26,789 nucleotides of DNA from assembly GCA_905216175.1 (NCBI GenBank), contig CAJMSV010000015.1:1-26789 (forward strand). Reading direction: 5' to 3'. Within the stretch, counting starts at the first letter, position 1. Each line of letters starts with the position of its first letter. Under the pieces are notes generated by a model. It was not told the DNA's origin and did no database searches. It worked only from the letters and a program-made list of their open reading frames with translations. A program made the translations under genes and the position numbers. Shown one piece after another: positions 14,352 to 20,728 of the stretch. Source of the stretch: an uncultured bacterium (GTDB lineage: Bacteria > Actinomycetota > Coriobacteriia > Coriobacteriales > Coriobacteriaceae).

Positions 14352-14445
14352 CCCTAAGCGGCAATCTGACGTTCAATCGTCGGTCGCGTACCCAAAGTAC
14401 GCTTCCCTCCTCTTTCACGTCACCTTGCTCGCTTAGGGGCGTTTT
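14346..14445 (+). terminator. Nested three-stem element after prfA, possible terminator or structured RNA
   Basis: Three stems are nested on one axis. The outer is AAACGCCCCTAAGC (14346-14359) with GCTTAGGGGCGTTT (14431-14444), 14 perfect pairs. The middle is TGACGT (14367-14372) with ACGTCA (14417-14422). The inner is GCGTAC (14386-14391) with GTACGC (14397-14402), loop CCAAA. The outer stem is followed by one more T. The right side of the loop holds a CCTCC run. It overlaps the tail of the family A repeat. It could end the prfA transcript, but the size and nesting go beyond a simple terminator. Confidence 0.6.
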
Positions 14446-14825
14446 CGCTGACTTATGCTCAACCTGCAGCGCCTTAGATGTAGTCATTGGGGACGTTCTT
14501 AAATGACTAGGTTGGGCACATTGCTTTGAGATGTTATTCAATCAGTTGTGATGGCATTTGAGCTGTCTACCTGCTCAAAGTAATTAATAGCATTCATCTG
14601 CTATCGAAAAAATTGCTCGAAATATCGTCCAAGAAGTCGCGTGTCATTTTTTGATGCGTCGCGCGTCAAGTGATTTGGCATGTTCTTGGTTAGATATTGG
14701 TCAGTTTTTGGGCAACCTTGCCAAAAGCTTGACGAATGCAAATCTGGACGTCGGCGAATGAACACTTTGAGCGAGCCCGGTGCAAAATTCTGGGCTGATT
14801 CTCGATAATCGCCTTCAATCGTCCC
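14446..14825. other. Gene-less stretch between prfA and prmC
   Basis: About 380 bases, visibly richer in A and T than the flanking genes, with no supportable coding region. It holds one inverted repeat, TAGTCATT (14481-14488) with AATGACTA (14502-14509). On the minus strand an 87-codon open frame at 14601-14864 lacks a ribosome binding site and overlaps the prmC promoter; I do not accept it. The stretch may be the remains of a lost gene or element. Confidence 0.6.
14481..14509. repeat. Inverted repeat TAGTCATT/AATGACTA
   Basis: Perfect 8-bp arms at 14481-14488 and 14502-14509 enclose the 13-base loop GGGGACGTTCTTA. The GGGGAC in the loop resembles the cores of other palindromes in this window. 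It is not next to a gene end, so it is not an obvious terminator. Confidence 0.5.
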
Positions 14826-14852
14826 TTGCCAAGCGCTGGCCTCGCGTACAAT
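14826..14852 (+). promoter_or_regulatory. Candidate promoter of prmC
   Basis: TTGCCA (14826-14831) and TACAAT (14847-14852, 5 of 6 matches) stand 15 bases apart, slightly short of the optimum. Transcription would start near 14859, about 40 bases before the prmC start. The distance from prfA and the terminator-like element between them make an independent promoter here likely. Confidence 0.5.
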
Positions 14853-14900
14853 CTGCTCCGACATTCGCGCGCCGTCCGGCGCTTAAGAGGGGAGGGCCCC

Positions 14901-16151
14901 ATGGCAAACGAGATTTGGACCATCAAGCGTTGTCTCGAGTGGACCAAGGAGTACCTGGCCGAGCGCGGTGAGGAGCACCCCCGTCTTTCTGCCGAGTGGC
15001 TGCTGTGCGCCGCCACGGGCCTGGCGCGCATTGACCTATATATGCGTATGGACGAGACGCTTAACGCGGCCCAGCTCGAGACCATGCATGCGGCCGTTGT
15101 CCGCCGCGCTAAGGGCGAGCCGCTGCAATACATCACGGGCAGCACGCAGTTTCGCATGATCGACGTCGCGTGCGCCCCCGGTGTGCTCATTCCGCGCCCC
15201 GAGACCGAGATGCTCGTCGAGGAAGTCCTCAATTATCTGGATGCCGAGGTGCTGAGCCCCGAGGCTGCTGCCCGTCAGCGTGTTGAGCTGCCTTGGAACG
15301 ATGAGGTCGAGGAGGCACGCAAGGCCGAGGCCGCGCTGGCAGACGAACGGGCGACCGCCGAGCGCCGTGCCGCTAACCTGACGGCTGCCGATGAGGCTGC
15401 GCTAGGCGGCGACGTACTGGGCAGCCGTGCCTATGCCGAGGAACTGGCCGACCGCGAGGCCGAGGAAGCCGCCGCGCAGGCAGCAGAAGCCGAAGCCGCG
15501 GAAGCCGCCGAGTCCGAGCTCGACGAATACGGCATCGCCATCGAGGGTGCCGACCAAGAGACGGCTTCAGCTCAGGATGCCGCTGCGCCTGCCGCAGCCG
15601 TGCCCCGCACTGCCCGCGTTCTCGAGGTCGGCTGCGGCACGGGCTGCATCTCGCTCTCCCTTGCCTGGGAGCGCCGCGGCCACGTTACCTGCACCGCCAC
15701 CGATATCGAGCCGCGCGCCATCGATCTGGCCACCAAAAACCGCGACGCCCTCGGCCTCACGGCAGATGAGGTTGCCTTTAGCCTCACCAACCTGGTGAGT
15801 TCCATTCCCCGCGAAGAGTGGGGCACCTTTGATGTGCTCGTCTCCAACCCACCTTACATCCCGACCGGCGTCATGCGCTCACTGCCGCACGAGGTCAAGG
15901 ACTTCGAGCCCGACCTGGCGCTCGAGGGCGGTGCTGACGGCCTCGATATCTTCCGCCGTCTGCTCAACGCGGCACCCTACATGCTGCGCGCCGGCGGCCT
16001 CTTTGCCTGCGAGCTCTACGAGGGCGCGCTCGACGCTGCGGCCGAGCTCTGCCGTCAAGCGGGTCTGTCGGATGTGCGCATCGTCCACGACCTCACCGAT
16101 CGTCCCCGCATCGTTCGAGCCATCGTCACCGAGCCCAAACAGCGTATTTAA
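14901..16151 (+). CDS. prmC: Release factor glutamine N5-methyltransferase with a large internal insert
   Basis: A 416-residue enzyme that methylates the glutamine of the GGQ motif in release factors using S-adenosylmethionine. The N-terminal helical domain (1-95) includes 'GEPLQYITGSTQF' and 'VLIPRPETEMLVEE' (95-108). The methyltransferase core begins at 'VLEVGCGTGCISLSLAW' (240-256) and carries the catalytic NPPY at 316-319. Typical PrmC is about 280 residues long; the excess is one block at roughly 114-236, where relatives have only a few residues. That block is rich in Ala and Glu ('EEAAAQAAEAEAAEAAESEL') and probably forms a charged helix or disordered linker on the surface. The reading frame is intact and both core motifs are complete, so it is likely functional. 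ATG 14901 follows GAGGGGAGG. Downstream comes a toxin-antitoxin pair instead of the expected tsaC. Confidence 0.95.
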   Translation: MANEIWTIKRCLEWTKEYLAERGEEHPRLSAEWLLCAATGLARIDLYMRMDETLNAAQLETMHAAVVRRAKGEPLQYITGSTQFRMIDVACAPGVLIPRPETEMLVEEVLNYLDAEVLSPEAAARQRVELPWNDEVEEARKAEAALADERATAERRAANLTAADEAALGGDVLGSRAYAEELADREAEEAAAQAAEAEAAEAAESELDEYGIAIEGADQETASAQDAAAPAAAVPRTARVLEVGCGTGCISLSLAWERRGHVTCTATDIEPRAIDLATKNRDALGLTADEVAFSLTNLVSSIPREEWGTFDVLVSNPPYIPTGVMRSLPHEVKDFEPDLALEGGADGLDIFRRLLNAAPYMLRAGGLFACELYEGALDAAAELCRQAGLSDVRIVHDLTDRPRIVRAIVTEPKQRI

Positions 16152-16168
16152 GCTGAATAAATAGACAT

Positions 16169-16212
16169 TTGCGCAAGTTTGTCCTTGCAATATACCGTAA
16201 AACTTCTACTAT
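16169..16212 (+). promoter_or_regulatory. Candidate promoter region of the toxin-antitoxin pair
   Basis: Two overlapping candidates exist: TTGCGC (16169-16174) with TATACC (16191-16196), spacer 16, and TTGCAA (16185-16190) with TACTAT (16207-16212), spacer 16. The first leaves a normal leader; the second would begin almost at the ribosome binding site. Either suits a promoter serving only the two genes after prmC. Confidence 0.45.
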
Positions 16213-16217
16213 AGAAG
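16203..16217. promoter_or_regulatory. Candidate antitoxin operator
   Basis: Perfect 6-bp arms CTTCTA (16203-16208) and TAGAAG (16212-16217) with three bases between. It overlaps the possible -10 box and ends at the ribosome binding site of the toxin gene. Antitoxins with a helix-turn-helix commonly repress their own operon through such a palindrome; binding here is inferred. Confidence 0.5.
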
Positions 16218-16226
16218 GAGAAAGGT

Positions 16227-16622
16227 ATGTCAAATCAGCTGCATCGGTACCGTATCGTGCTTGATTACATTGAACCTTGGCTTGATGAGCAGGATGAAGC
16301 TACGCTGAAGCAGATTTATGCAGACCTTTTGGTGCTCGAGAAGGAAGGTCCCAGCCTTGGTCGTCCGCTGGTTGACCGCGTAAAGGGCTCGAAGCTTCAT
16401 CATTTAAAGGAGCTGAGAGTGACGTCGTGTGGTGGGCAGGTGATTCGCATCCTCTTCGCCTTTGACCCCAAGCGCCAGGCGGTATTGCTATTGGCGGGTG
16501 ATAAGTCGCGAGCGGGATCGTCAAGGGCAAAATGGAACGGTTGGTATGCGATCAACATTCCAAGGGCCGAGCAAATATACCGTCGCCACGTAAGGAGGCT
16601 CGATCGAGATGGAACTGCATGA
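16227..16622 (+). CDS. higB: RelE/HigB-type toxin (Gp49-like)
   Basis: A 131-residue protein of the phage Gp49/HigB branch of the RelE superfamily, expected to be a ribosome-dependent mRNA nuclease. The family signature is clear: 'LGRPLVDRVKGSKLHHLKEL', then 'GGQVIRILFAFDPKRQAVLL' with 'LAGDKS', and 'KWNGWYAINIPRAEQIYRRH' near the end. The Lys, Arg and His residues in the middle and last segments are the usual catalytic candidates. ATG 16227 has AAGGAG 6-9 bases upstream. It precedes its antitoxin and overlaps it by 14 bases, the toxin-first order typical of higBA. The gene is visibly less GC-rich than prmC and tsaC on either side, which suggests acquisition by transfer. It may instead be a tamed regulator; the sequence shows no damage. 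Confidence 0.88.
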   Translation: MSNQLHRYRIVLDYIEPWLDEQDEATLKQIYADLLVLEKEGPSLGRPLVDRVKGSKLHHLKELRVTSCGGQVIRILFAFDPKRQAVLLLAGDKSRAGSSRAKWNGWYAINIPRAEQIYRRHVRRLDRDGTA

Positions 16623-16911
16623 GTATATGGAATCTCGCGGGATAACACGCGACTCCATTACCGCCGAGCAGGAGAGGACTCGCGATCGTATCGAAGCCTA
16701 TAAGCTTGCTCAGATTCGCAGGTTAAAAGATCTAACACAGGCGTCGGTCGCCCAGTCGATGGGCGTTTCTCAAAAACGTGTATCCGAGCTCGAGCGTGGG
16801 GAGTTGGGTTCGATGAGGCTCGACACGCTGAGCAGGTACGCAGAGAGCCTCGGCGGAAAACTGGTTGCAAGCATCGAGTTTCCCAATCGTACCGTTACGC
16901 TTGCGCGCTAA
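16609..16911 (+). CDS. higA: HigA-type antitoxin, XRE helix-turn-helix
   Basis: A 100-residue DNA-binding protein expected to neutralise the toxin encoded upstream and to repress the pair. The helix-turn-helix lies at about residues 42-64: 'LTQASVAQSMGVSQKRVSE' followed by 'LERG', a standard XRE pattern. The rest, 'MRLDTLSRYAESLGGKLVAS', is typical of antitoxins of the HigA/HTH_37 type, where the final strand pairs with the toxin. The N-terminal 40 residues are charged and helical. ATG 16609 lies inside the last codons of the toxin gene, with GGAGG 12-16 bases upstream; the 14-base overlap implies coupled translation. Like the toxin gene it is less GC-rich than its neighbours. Confidence 0.87.
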   Translation: MELHEYMESRGITRDSITAEQERTRDRIEAYKLAQIRRLKDLTQASVAQSMGVSQKRVSELERGELGSMRLDTLSRYAESLGGKLVASIEFPNRTVTLAR

Positions 16912-17059
16912 AAATCTTCAATTAACCCCCTCACTTTCACCGACTACTAGAGCCGCTCACCAAACCAACATGCGCTCTGGGCAAATAGGTTGAATGTTTC
17001 GTGCGAGAATGCCCCACAGTAAACAAACTTGCACCGGAGCGTAAGGGGCTGGCATACAC

Positions 17060-17803
17060 ATGCAGACGGTCTATCGGGTATACGAGGGAACGCGCGAGCC
17101 GCATCGGCTTGCCGTCGAGCGCACGGCCGAGGTGCTCGGCCGCGGCGGCCTGGCCTTGATTCCGACCGAGACCGTCTACGGTGTCGCCGTGGCAGTCCAC
17201 GCCTTCTCGGCCGCCGTGCCCCAAGATACAAGCGAATTCCCATCGTGGCCGCGCGATCCGCAGGCTGCCGTCAATGGCGCCGCAGTTCCTGCGCTCGGCA
17301 CCGGCTATCGCCGTATCTTCACTCTCAAGCAACGTGAGCTCACGCAAACCGTCGCTTGGCTGGTCGATGGCGTCGAAGCACTCGACCGCTATGGCGTGGA
17401 TATCCCGGAAGATGCCCGCGTACTCGCGCGACGATGCTGGCCGGGAGCCCTGACTATCGTGGTCAAGGCAGCCCCCTGCGTGCCGACCTATATGCGCGCT
17501 GCCGACGACACCGTGGCCCTGCGCGCTTCGGCCTCTCCCGTGGTCCAAGCGCTCATCCGCGCCTGCGGCAGTCCCCTTGCCTGCACGAGCGCCAACACGC
17601 ACGGTGCGCCTTCGCCGGCAAGCTTTGCCGCCGTCGAGGGTCGCATCCTGGAGGGGGTCGATGTTGCCGTCGACGCCGGTGAGACCCCGTGTCGCGACGC
17701 CTCGACCATCGTGTCGTTCCAGCACGGCGGGCTCCAGATCCTGCGCCAAGGCGCACTTCCCGCATCAGAGATCGAGCGGGTCCTGTCCGACCCGATGCAA
17801 TAG
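17060..17803 (+). CDS. tsaC: Threonylcarbamoyladenylate synthase, Sua5/YrdC family
   Basis: A 247-residue enzyme that makes threonylcarbamoyl-AMP from threonine, bicarbonate and ATP, the first step of the t6A37 modification of ANN-decoding tRNAs. Motifs in order: 'LIPTETVYGVAVA' (33-45), the basic segment 'RRIFTLKQREL' (84-94), 'RCWPGALTIVVK', 'PLACTSANTHGAPSP' and 'DASTIVSF'. It has a single YrdC domain and no Sua5 C-terminal domain. Two features are odd: PTET replaces the more usual PTDT, and about 25 extra residues rich in Ala and Pro lie between the first two motifs (about 47-84). ATG 17060 has AAGGGG about 12 bases upstream, further than ideal. In many genomes it directly follows prmC; here the toxin-antitoxin pair stands between. 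glpK follows after 13 bases. Confidence 0.9.
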   Translation: MQTVYRVYEGTREPHRLAVERTAEVLGRGGLALIPTETVYGVAVAVHAFSAAVPQDTSEFPSWPRDPQAAVNGAAVPALGTGYRRIFTLKQRELTQTVAWLVDGVEALDRYGVDIPEDARVLARRCWPGALTIVVKAAPCVPTYMRAADDTVALRASASPVVQALIRACGSPLACTSANTHGAPSPASFAAVEGRILEGVDVAVDAGETPCRDASTIVSFQHGGLQILRQGALPASEIERVLSDPMQ

Positions 17804-17816
17804 AAGGGTGTAAGCG

Positions 17817-19358
17817 ATGTCGTTGAATCTGGGCAGCCTGGGCATGGAAGATGCCTCGTTTAACTTTGGCGGTTCCTACATCATGGCGCTCGACTGCGGC
17901 ACCACCTCGGTACTTGCGACCATCGTCGACGAGTACGGCTGCATCGTCGCGCAGGCACGTCGTAGCGTCAAAACCAGCTTCCCGCGTCCCGGATGGATAG
18001 AGCAAGACCCCATGGAGGTGCTTGCCAGCCAGATCGGCGTGATGATGGAGGTCCAGTTTAAGAGCGGCATCCATTCTGACCGCATCGCCGCCATCGGTAT
18101 CTCCAACCAGCGCGAGACCACGGTGGTGTGGGACCGCATAAGCGGCCAACCCATCTATAACGCCATCGTGTGGCAATGCCGTCGCACCGCACCTCTGATC
18201 GACGAGCTGGTCGAGCGGGGCGCAGAAGAGCTGGTGCGCTCCCGCACGGGACTCACACTCGATCCGTATTTCTCGGCTTCCAAGGTGCAGTGGATCCTCG
18301 ACAACGTCGACGGTGCGCGTGAGAGCGCGGCGGCGGGCGACCTCATGTTCGGCACCATCGACACCTGGCTCATCTACAACCTCACCGACAGTCAGGTCTT
18401 TGCCACCGACTACACCAATGCCAGCCGCACGGCGCTCTTTAATATCCATACGCTCGATTGGGACGACGACCTGCTGGCGCTCTTTGACGTTCCACGTTCC
18501 ATGATGCCCGAGGTTCGCTGGAGCTCGGGCGACTACGGCCGCGTCGCGAGCGACATCATGACCAACATGCCGCCCATCATGGGCGTGGCGGGCGATCAGC
18601 AGGCGTCGCTGTGCGGCCACTGCTGCTTCCATCCCGGCCAGACCAAAAACACCTATGGCACGGGTTGCTTTATGCTCATGAACACCGGCGACGAGGTCGT
18701 CGAATCCAAGAACGGTCTGGTCTCCACGATCGGTATCGCCGCGGACGGCAAGATCAGCTATGCGCTCGAGGGTTCTATCTTTGCCGCCGGTTCCACCATG
18801 AACTGGCTTCGCAACAACATGGGCATCATCTCGAGCGTGAGCGAGTCGGCACAACTCGCCGCTTCGATTAGCGACAACGAGGGCTGCTACTTCGTTCCCG
18901 CCTTTGCGGGTTTGGGCGCTCCCTGGTGGGATCCGCATGCCCGCGGTATCGTGTGCGGTCTGACCGGCGCCTCGAGCCGTGCGACCATCGTGCGTGCCGC
19001 CTGCGAATCCATGGCATATCAGAGCTACGACGTGCTGCGCGCCATGGAGCAGGACGTGGGGCTTTCGATTGAGCGCCTGTCTGTCGATGGCGGTGCCTCG
19101 CGCAACGAGTTCATCATGCAATTCCAGGCCGACCTGCTGGATATCCCCGTGCTGCAATGCGAGACGGTGGAGACCACGGCAATCGGTGCCGCGTACTTGG
19201 CGGGTCTTGCCGTCGGCTATTGGGAAGACCTGGAGGAGCTGGAGCAAAATGCCCAGATCGTTAGGACCTTCCTTCCCCACATGTCCGCCGAGCGCCGCGA
19301 GCAAAACCTTGCGGGCTGGCGTGATGCAGTCAGGCGCTCGCTCAGCACCGCACAGTAG
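17817..19358 (+). CDS. glpK: Glycerol kinase family protein
   Basis: A 513-residue FGGY-family kinase that converts glycerol and ATP to glycerol 3-phosphate in the cytoplasm. Alignment by eye to E. coli GlpK is close throughout: 'GISNQRETTVVWDR' keeps the Arg-Glu pair that binds glycerol, 'NAIVWQCRRT' keeps the Trp, 'TGLTLDPYFSASK' the Tyr and 'GVAGDQQASLCG' the catalytic Asp; 'KNTYGTGCFMLMNTG' is intact. The phosphate loop 'ALDCGTTSVLATIVD' is unusual: Leu33 stands where E. coli has the phosphate-contacting Arg17, and Cys27 replaces Gln. About 22 extra residues precede the usual start; ATG 17817 is chosen for GAAGGG upstream, with ATG 17844 and 17883 as alternatives. The loop that binds fructose 1,6-bisphosphate in E. 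coli is absent. It lies 13 bases after tsaC and is probably co-transcribed. Confidence 0.92.
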   Translation: MSLNLGSLGMEDASFNFGGSYIMALDCGTTSVLATIVDEYGCIVAQARRSVKTSFPRPGWIEQDPMEVLASQIGVMMEVQFKSGIHSDRIAAIGISNQRETTVVWDRISGQPIYNAIVWQCRRTAPLIDELVERGAEELVRSRTGLTLDPYFSASKVQWILDNVDGARESAAAGDLMFGTIDTWLIYNLTDSQVFATDYTNASRTALFNIHTLDWDDDLLALFDVPRSMMPEVRWSSGDYGRVASDIMTNMPPIMGVAGDQQASLCGHCCFHPGQTKNTYGTGCFMLMNTGDEVVESKNGLVSTIGIAADGKISYALEGSIFAAGSTMNWLRNNMGIISSVSESAQLAASISDNEGCYFVPAFAGLGAPWWDPHARGIVCGLTGASSRATIVRAACESMAYQSYDVLRAMEQDVGLSIERLSVDGGASRNEFIMQFQADLLDIPVLQCETVETTAIGAAYLAGLAVGYWEDLEELEQNAQIVRTFLPHMSAERREQNLAGWRDAVRRSLSTAQ

Positions 19359-19481
19359 GGCTGCGATGGGCTGCTCGATACAACAAACCGCTAAACTTAT
19401 GCATGGCGTGCGGCGGCAACATTGCTTCGCGCCTTGTCAGCAAGGCCGTTTTGCGGCCGCAACGAAAGGGGCAATCAACCC

Positions 19482-20129
19482 ATGACCGTCACCTACGATG
19501 CGTCCCGTGTGACGCTTGTCGATCACCCGCTCGTCCAGCACAAGCTGTCGATCCTGCGCGACAAAAACACCGGCACCAACCAGTTCCGCCAGCTCGTGCG
19601 CGAACTCGCGCTTTTTGACGGCTACGAGGCCATGCGCGACCTGCCTATGGAAGACGTCGAGGTCGAGACCCCCATCACTACCGCCACGTTCAAACAGCTT
19701 GCCGGCAAGAAACTCGCCATCGTGCCCATCCTGCGTGCGGGCCTTGGCATGGTCGACGGCATCCTCGAACTGGTGCCCTCCGCTCGCGTGGGCCACATCG
19801 GCATGGAGCGCGACGAGGTCACCCACGAGCCGCACGAGTATTACTGCAAGATGCCCAAGGATATCGACCAGCGTATCTGTCTGGACGTCGACCCTATGCT
19901 CGCCACGGGCGGCTCGGCCGAGATGGCCATCAGCTATCTGCGCGAGCGCGGTGTCAAGGACATCCGCATGCTGTGCATCGTCGCGGCCCCCGAGGGCCTC
20001 AAGTCGCTGACTGAGAAGGACCCTGATGTGCATATCTATACCTGCGCTATCGACGACCATCTCAACGAGGCTGCCTACATCGTTCCCGGCCTGGGCGACG
20101 CCGGCGATCGCATCTACGGCACGCTCTAG
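19482..20129 (+). CDS. upp: Uracil phosphoribosyltransferase
   Basis: A 215-residue salvage enzyme that joins uracil to phosphoribosyl pyrophosphate to give UMP. The PRPP-binding loop 'DVDPMLATGGS' is at residues 135-145, and 'VPILRAGLGMVDG' (81-93) and the C-terminal 'YIVPGLGDAGDRIYGT' that recognises uracil are canonical. Length and order match bacterial Upp. ATG 19482 is chosen because GAAAGGGG lies about 10 bases upstream and the protein then begins at the normal place; an upstream in-frame ATG would add 20 unrelated residues. The gap of 123 bases after glpK suggests its own promoter. Its position just before the ATP synthase operon, with a hairpin between, is seen in other Gram-positive bacteria. 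Confidence 0.97.
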   Translation: MTVTYDASRVTLVDHPLVQHKLSILRDKNTGTNQFRQLVRELALFDGYEAMRDLPMEDVEVETPITTATFKQLAGKKLAIVPILRAGLGMVDGILELVPSARVGHIGMERDEVTHEPHEYYCKMPKDIDQRICLDVDPMLATGGSAEMAISYLRERGVKDIRMLCIVAAPEGLKSLTEKDPDVHIYTCAIDDHLNEAAYIVPGLGDAGDRIYGTL

Positions 20130-20170
20130 TCGCTGGGCTAAGACGGCCGCGGCTGTAAATAGGAAGAAAT

Positions 20171-20210
20171 GGTGCGCGCGGGCAAGTAGAAGACGCCTGT
20201 GCGCACCTTT
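20171..20210 (+). terminator. Probable terminator after upp
   Basis: GGTGCGC (20171-20177) pairs with GCGCACC (20201-20207); inside, GGC and GCC can extend the stem. TTT and then an AT-rich stretch follow. The loop is rather large, so efficiency is uncertain. It separates upp from the atp promoter. Confidence 0.5.
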
Positions 20211-20323
20211 AGTTAATGGACGTTTTGCCCTGCAGGGTTCGAGAAAAAACGTATTACCGTACCTGCGGCATAAAGAAGGTCTTAAGAAAACGAACAGGTG
20301 CGTATTAACCGATGCTTTTTCGG

Positions 20324-20351
20324 TTGTACTTTAGCGATTGGCTCGTACAAT
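20324..20351 (+). promoter_or_regulatory. Candidate promoter of the ATP synthase operon
   Basis: TTGTAC (20324-20329) and TACAAT (20346-20351, 5 of 6 matches) with a 16-base spacer. Transcription would begin near 20358, about 55 bases before the first gene. The region upstream from 20210 is clearly AT-rich for this genome, which suits a strong promoter. No other -10-like box in the gap is as good. Confidence 0.6.
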
Positions 20352-20413
20352 AGTCACCAATGTTTGGCGGGAACTGTTCTGTGAGGCGTTAAAAAAGGAA
20401 AGTGAGGACGCCA

Positions 20414-20725
20414 ATGTTTCAGATAGCCGATCTGCTCGCTATCGTTGCAGGCGCCATCGCGGGCGCGGTCGCCTTTCTTCCCTTTGTCTTTACGCTCAAG
20501 CCGGTTCTTGACGATAAGCAGAATGCGGACATGCTCAAGGGTATGGTGAGTCTGGCGGTCTCGGCAATCGCTCTGCTCGTCTTTACCTTGGTTGTGTTTG
20601 TGTTGTTCGGAGAGGCATTTCGCATGTTCCTCCTGGGCGAGGCGATCGGCTTCGTGGCCTTTATGGCCGCCTGCGCGGTTCGCGTCGCCAAGGCGCTGCG
20701 AGATCCTCATGAGGTCGAAAGGTAA
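20414..20725 (+). CDS. Small membrane protein at the atpI position
   Basis: A 103-residue integral membrane protein with three hydrophobic segments, at about 6-28, 48-70 and 74-92, separated by short charged turns ('KPVLDDKQNADMLKG'). It lies directly upstream of atpB, with 3 bases between, which is the place of atpI in most atp operons. AtpI proteins are poorly conserved, and this one shares the size and hydrophobic layout but no decisive motif, so the name is withheld. AtpI is thought to help c-ring assembly or magnesium supply. ATG 20414 has GAGG 6 bases upstream; a GTG at 20402 would place the start on the ribosome binding site. Confidence 0.8.
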   Translation: MFQIADLLAIVAGAIAGAVAFLPFVFTLKPVLDDKQNADMLKGMVSLAVSAIALLVFTLVVFVLFGEAFRMFLLGEAIGFVAFMAACAVRVAKALRDPHEVER

Positions 20726-20728
20726 GTC

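Noticed and set aside
14601..14864. An 87-codon open frame on the minus strand in the prfA-prmC gap
   Set aside because: No ribosome binding site precedes its ATG, its start region overlaps the prmC promoter, and the protein resembles no family I know. AT-rich non-coding DNA explains it.
20210..20330. Possible riboswitch in the AT-rich region before the atp operon
   Set aside because: It contains a partial repeat of CGTATTACCG and CGTATTAACCG and the palindrome CCCTGCAGGG, but I could not fold it into any known riboswitch class, and most of it lies upstream of the likely transcription start.
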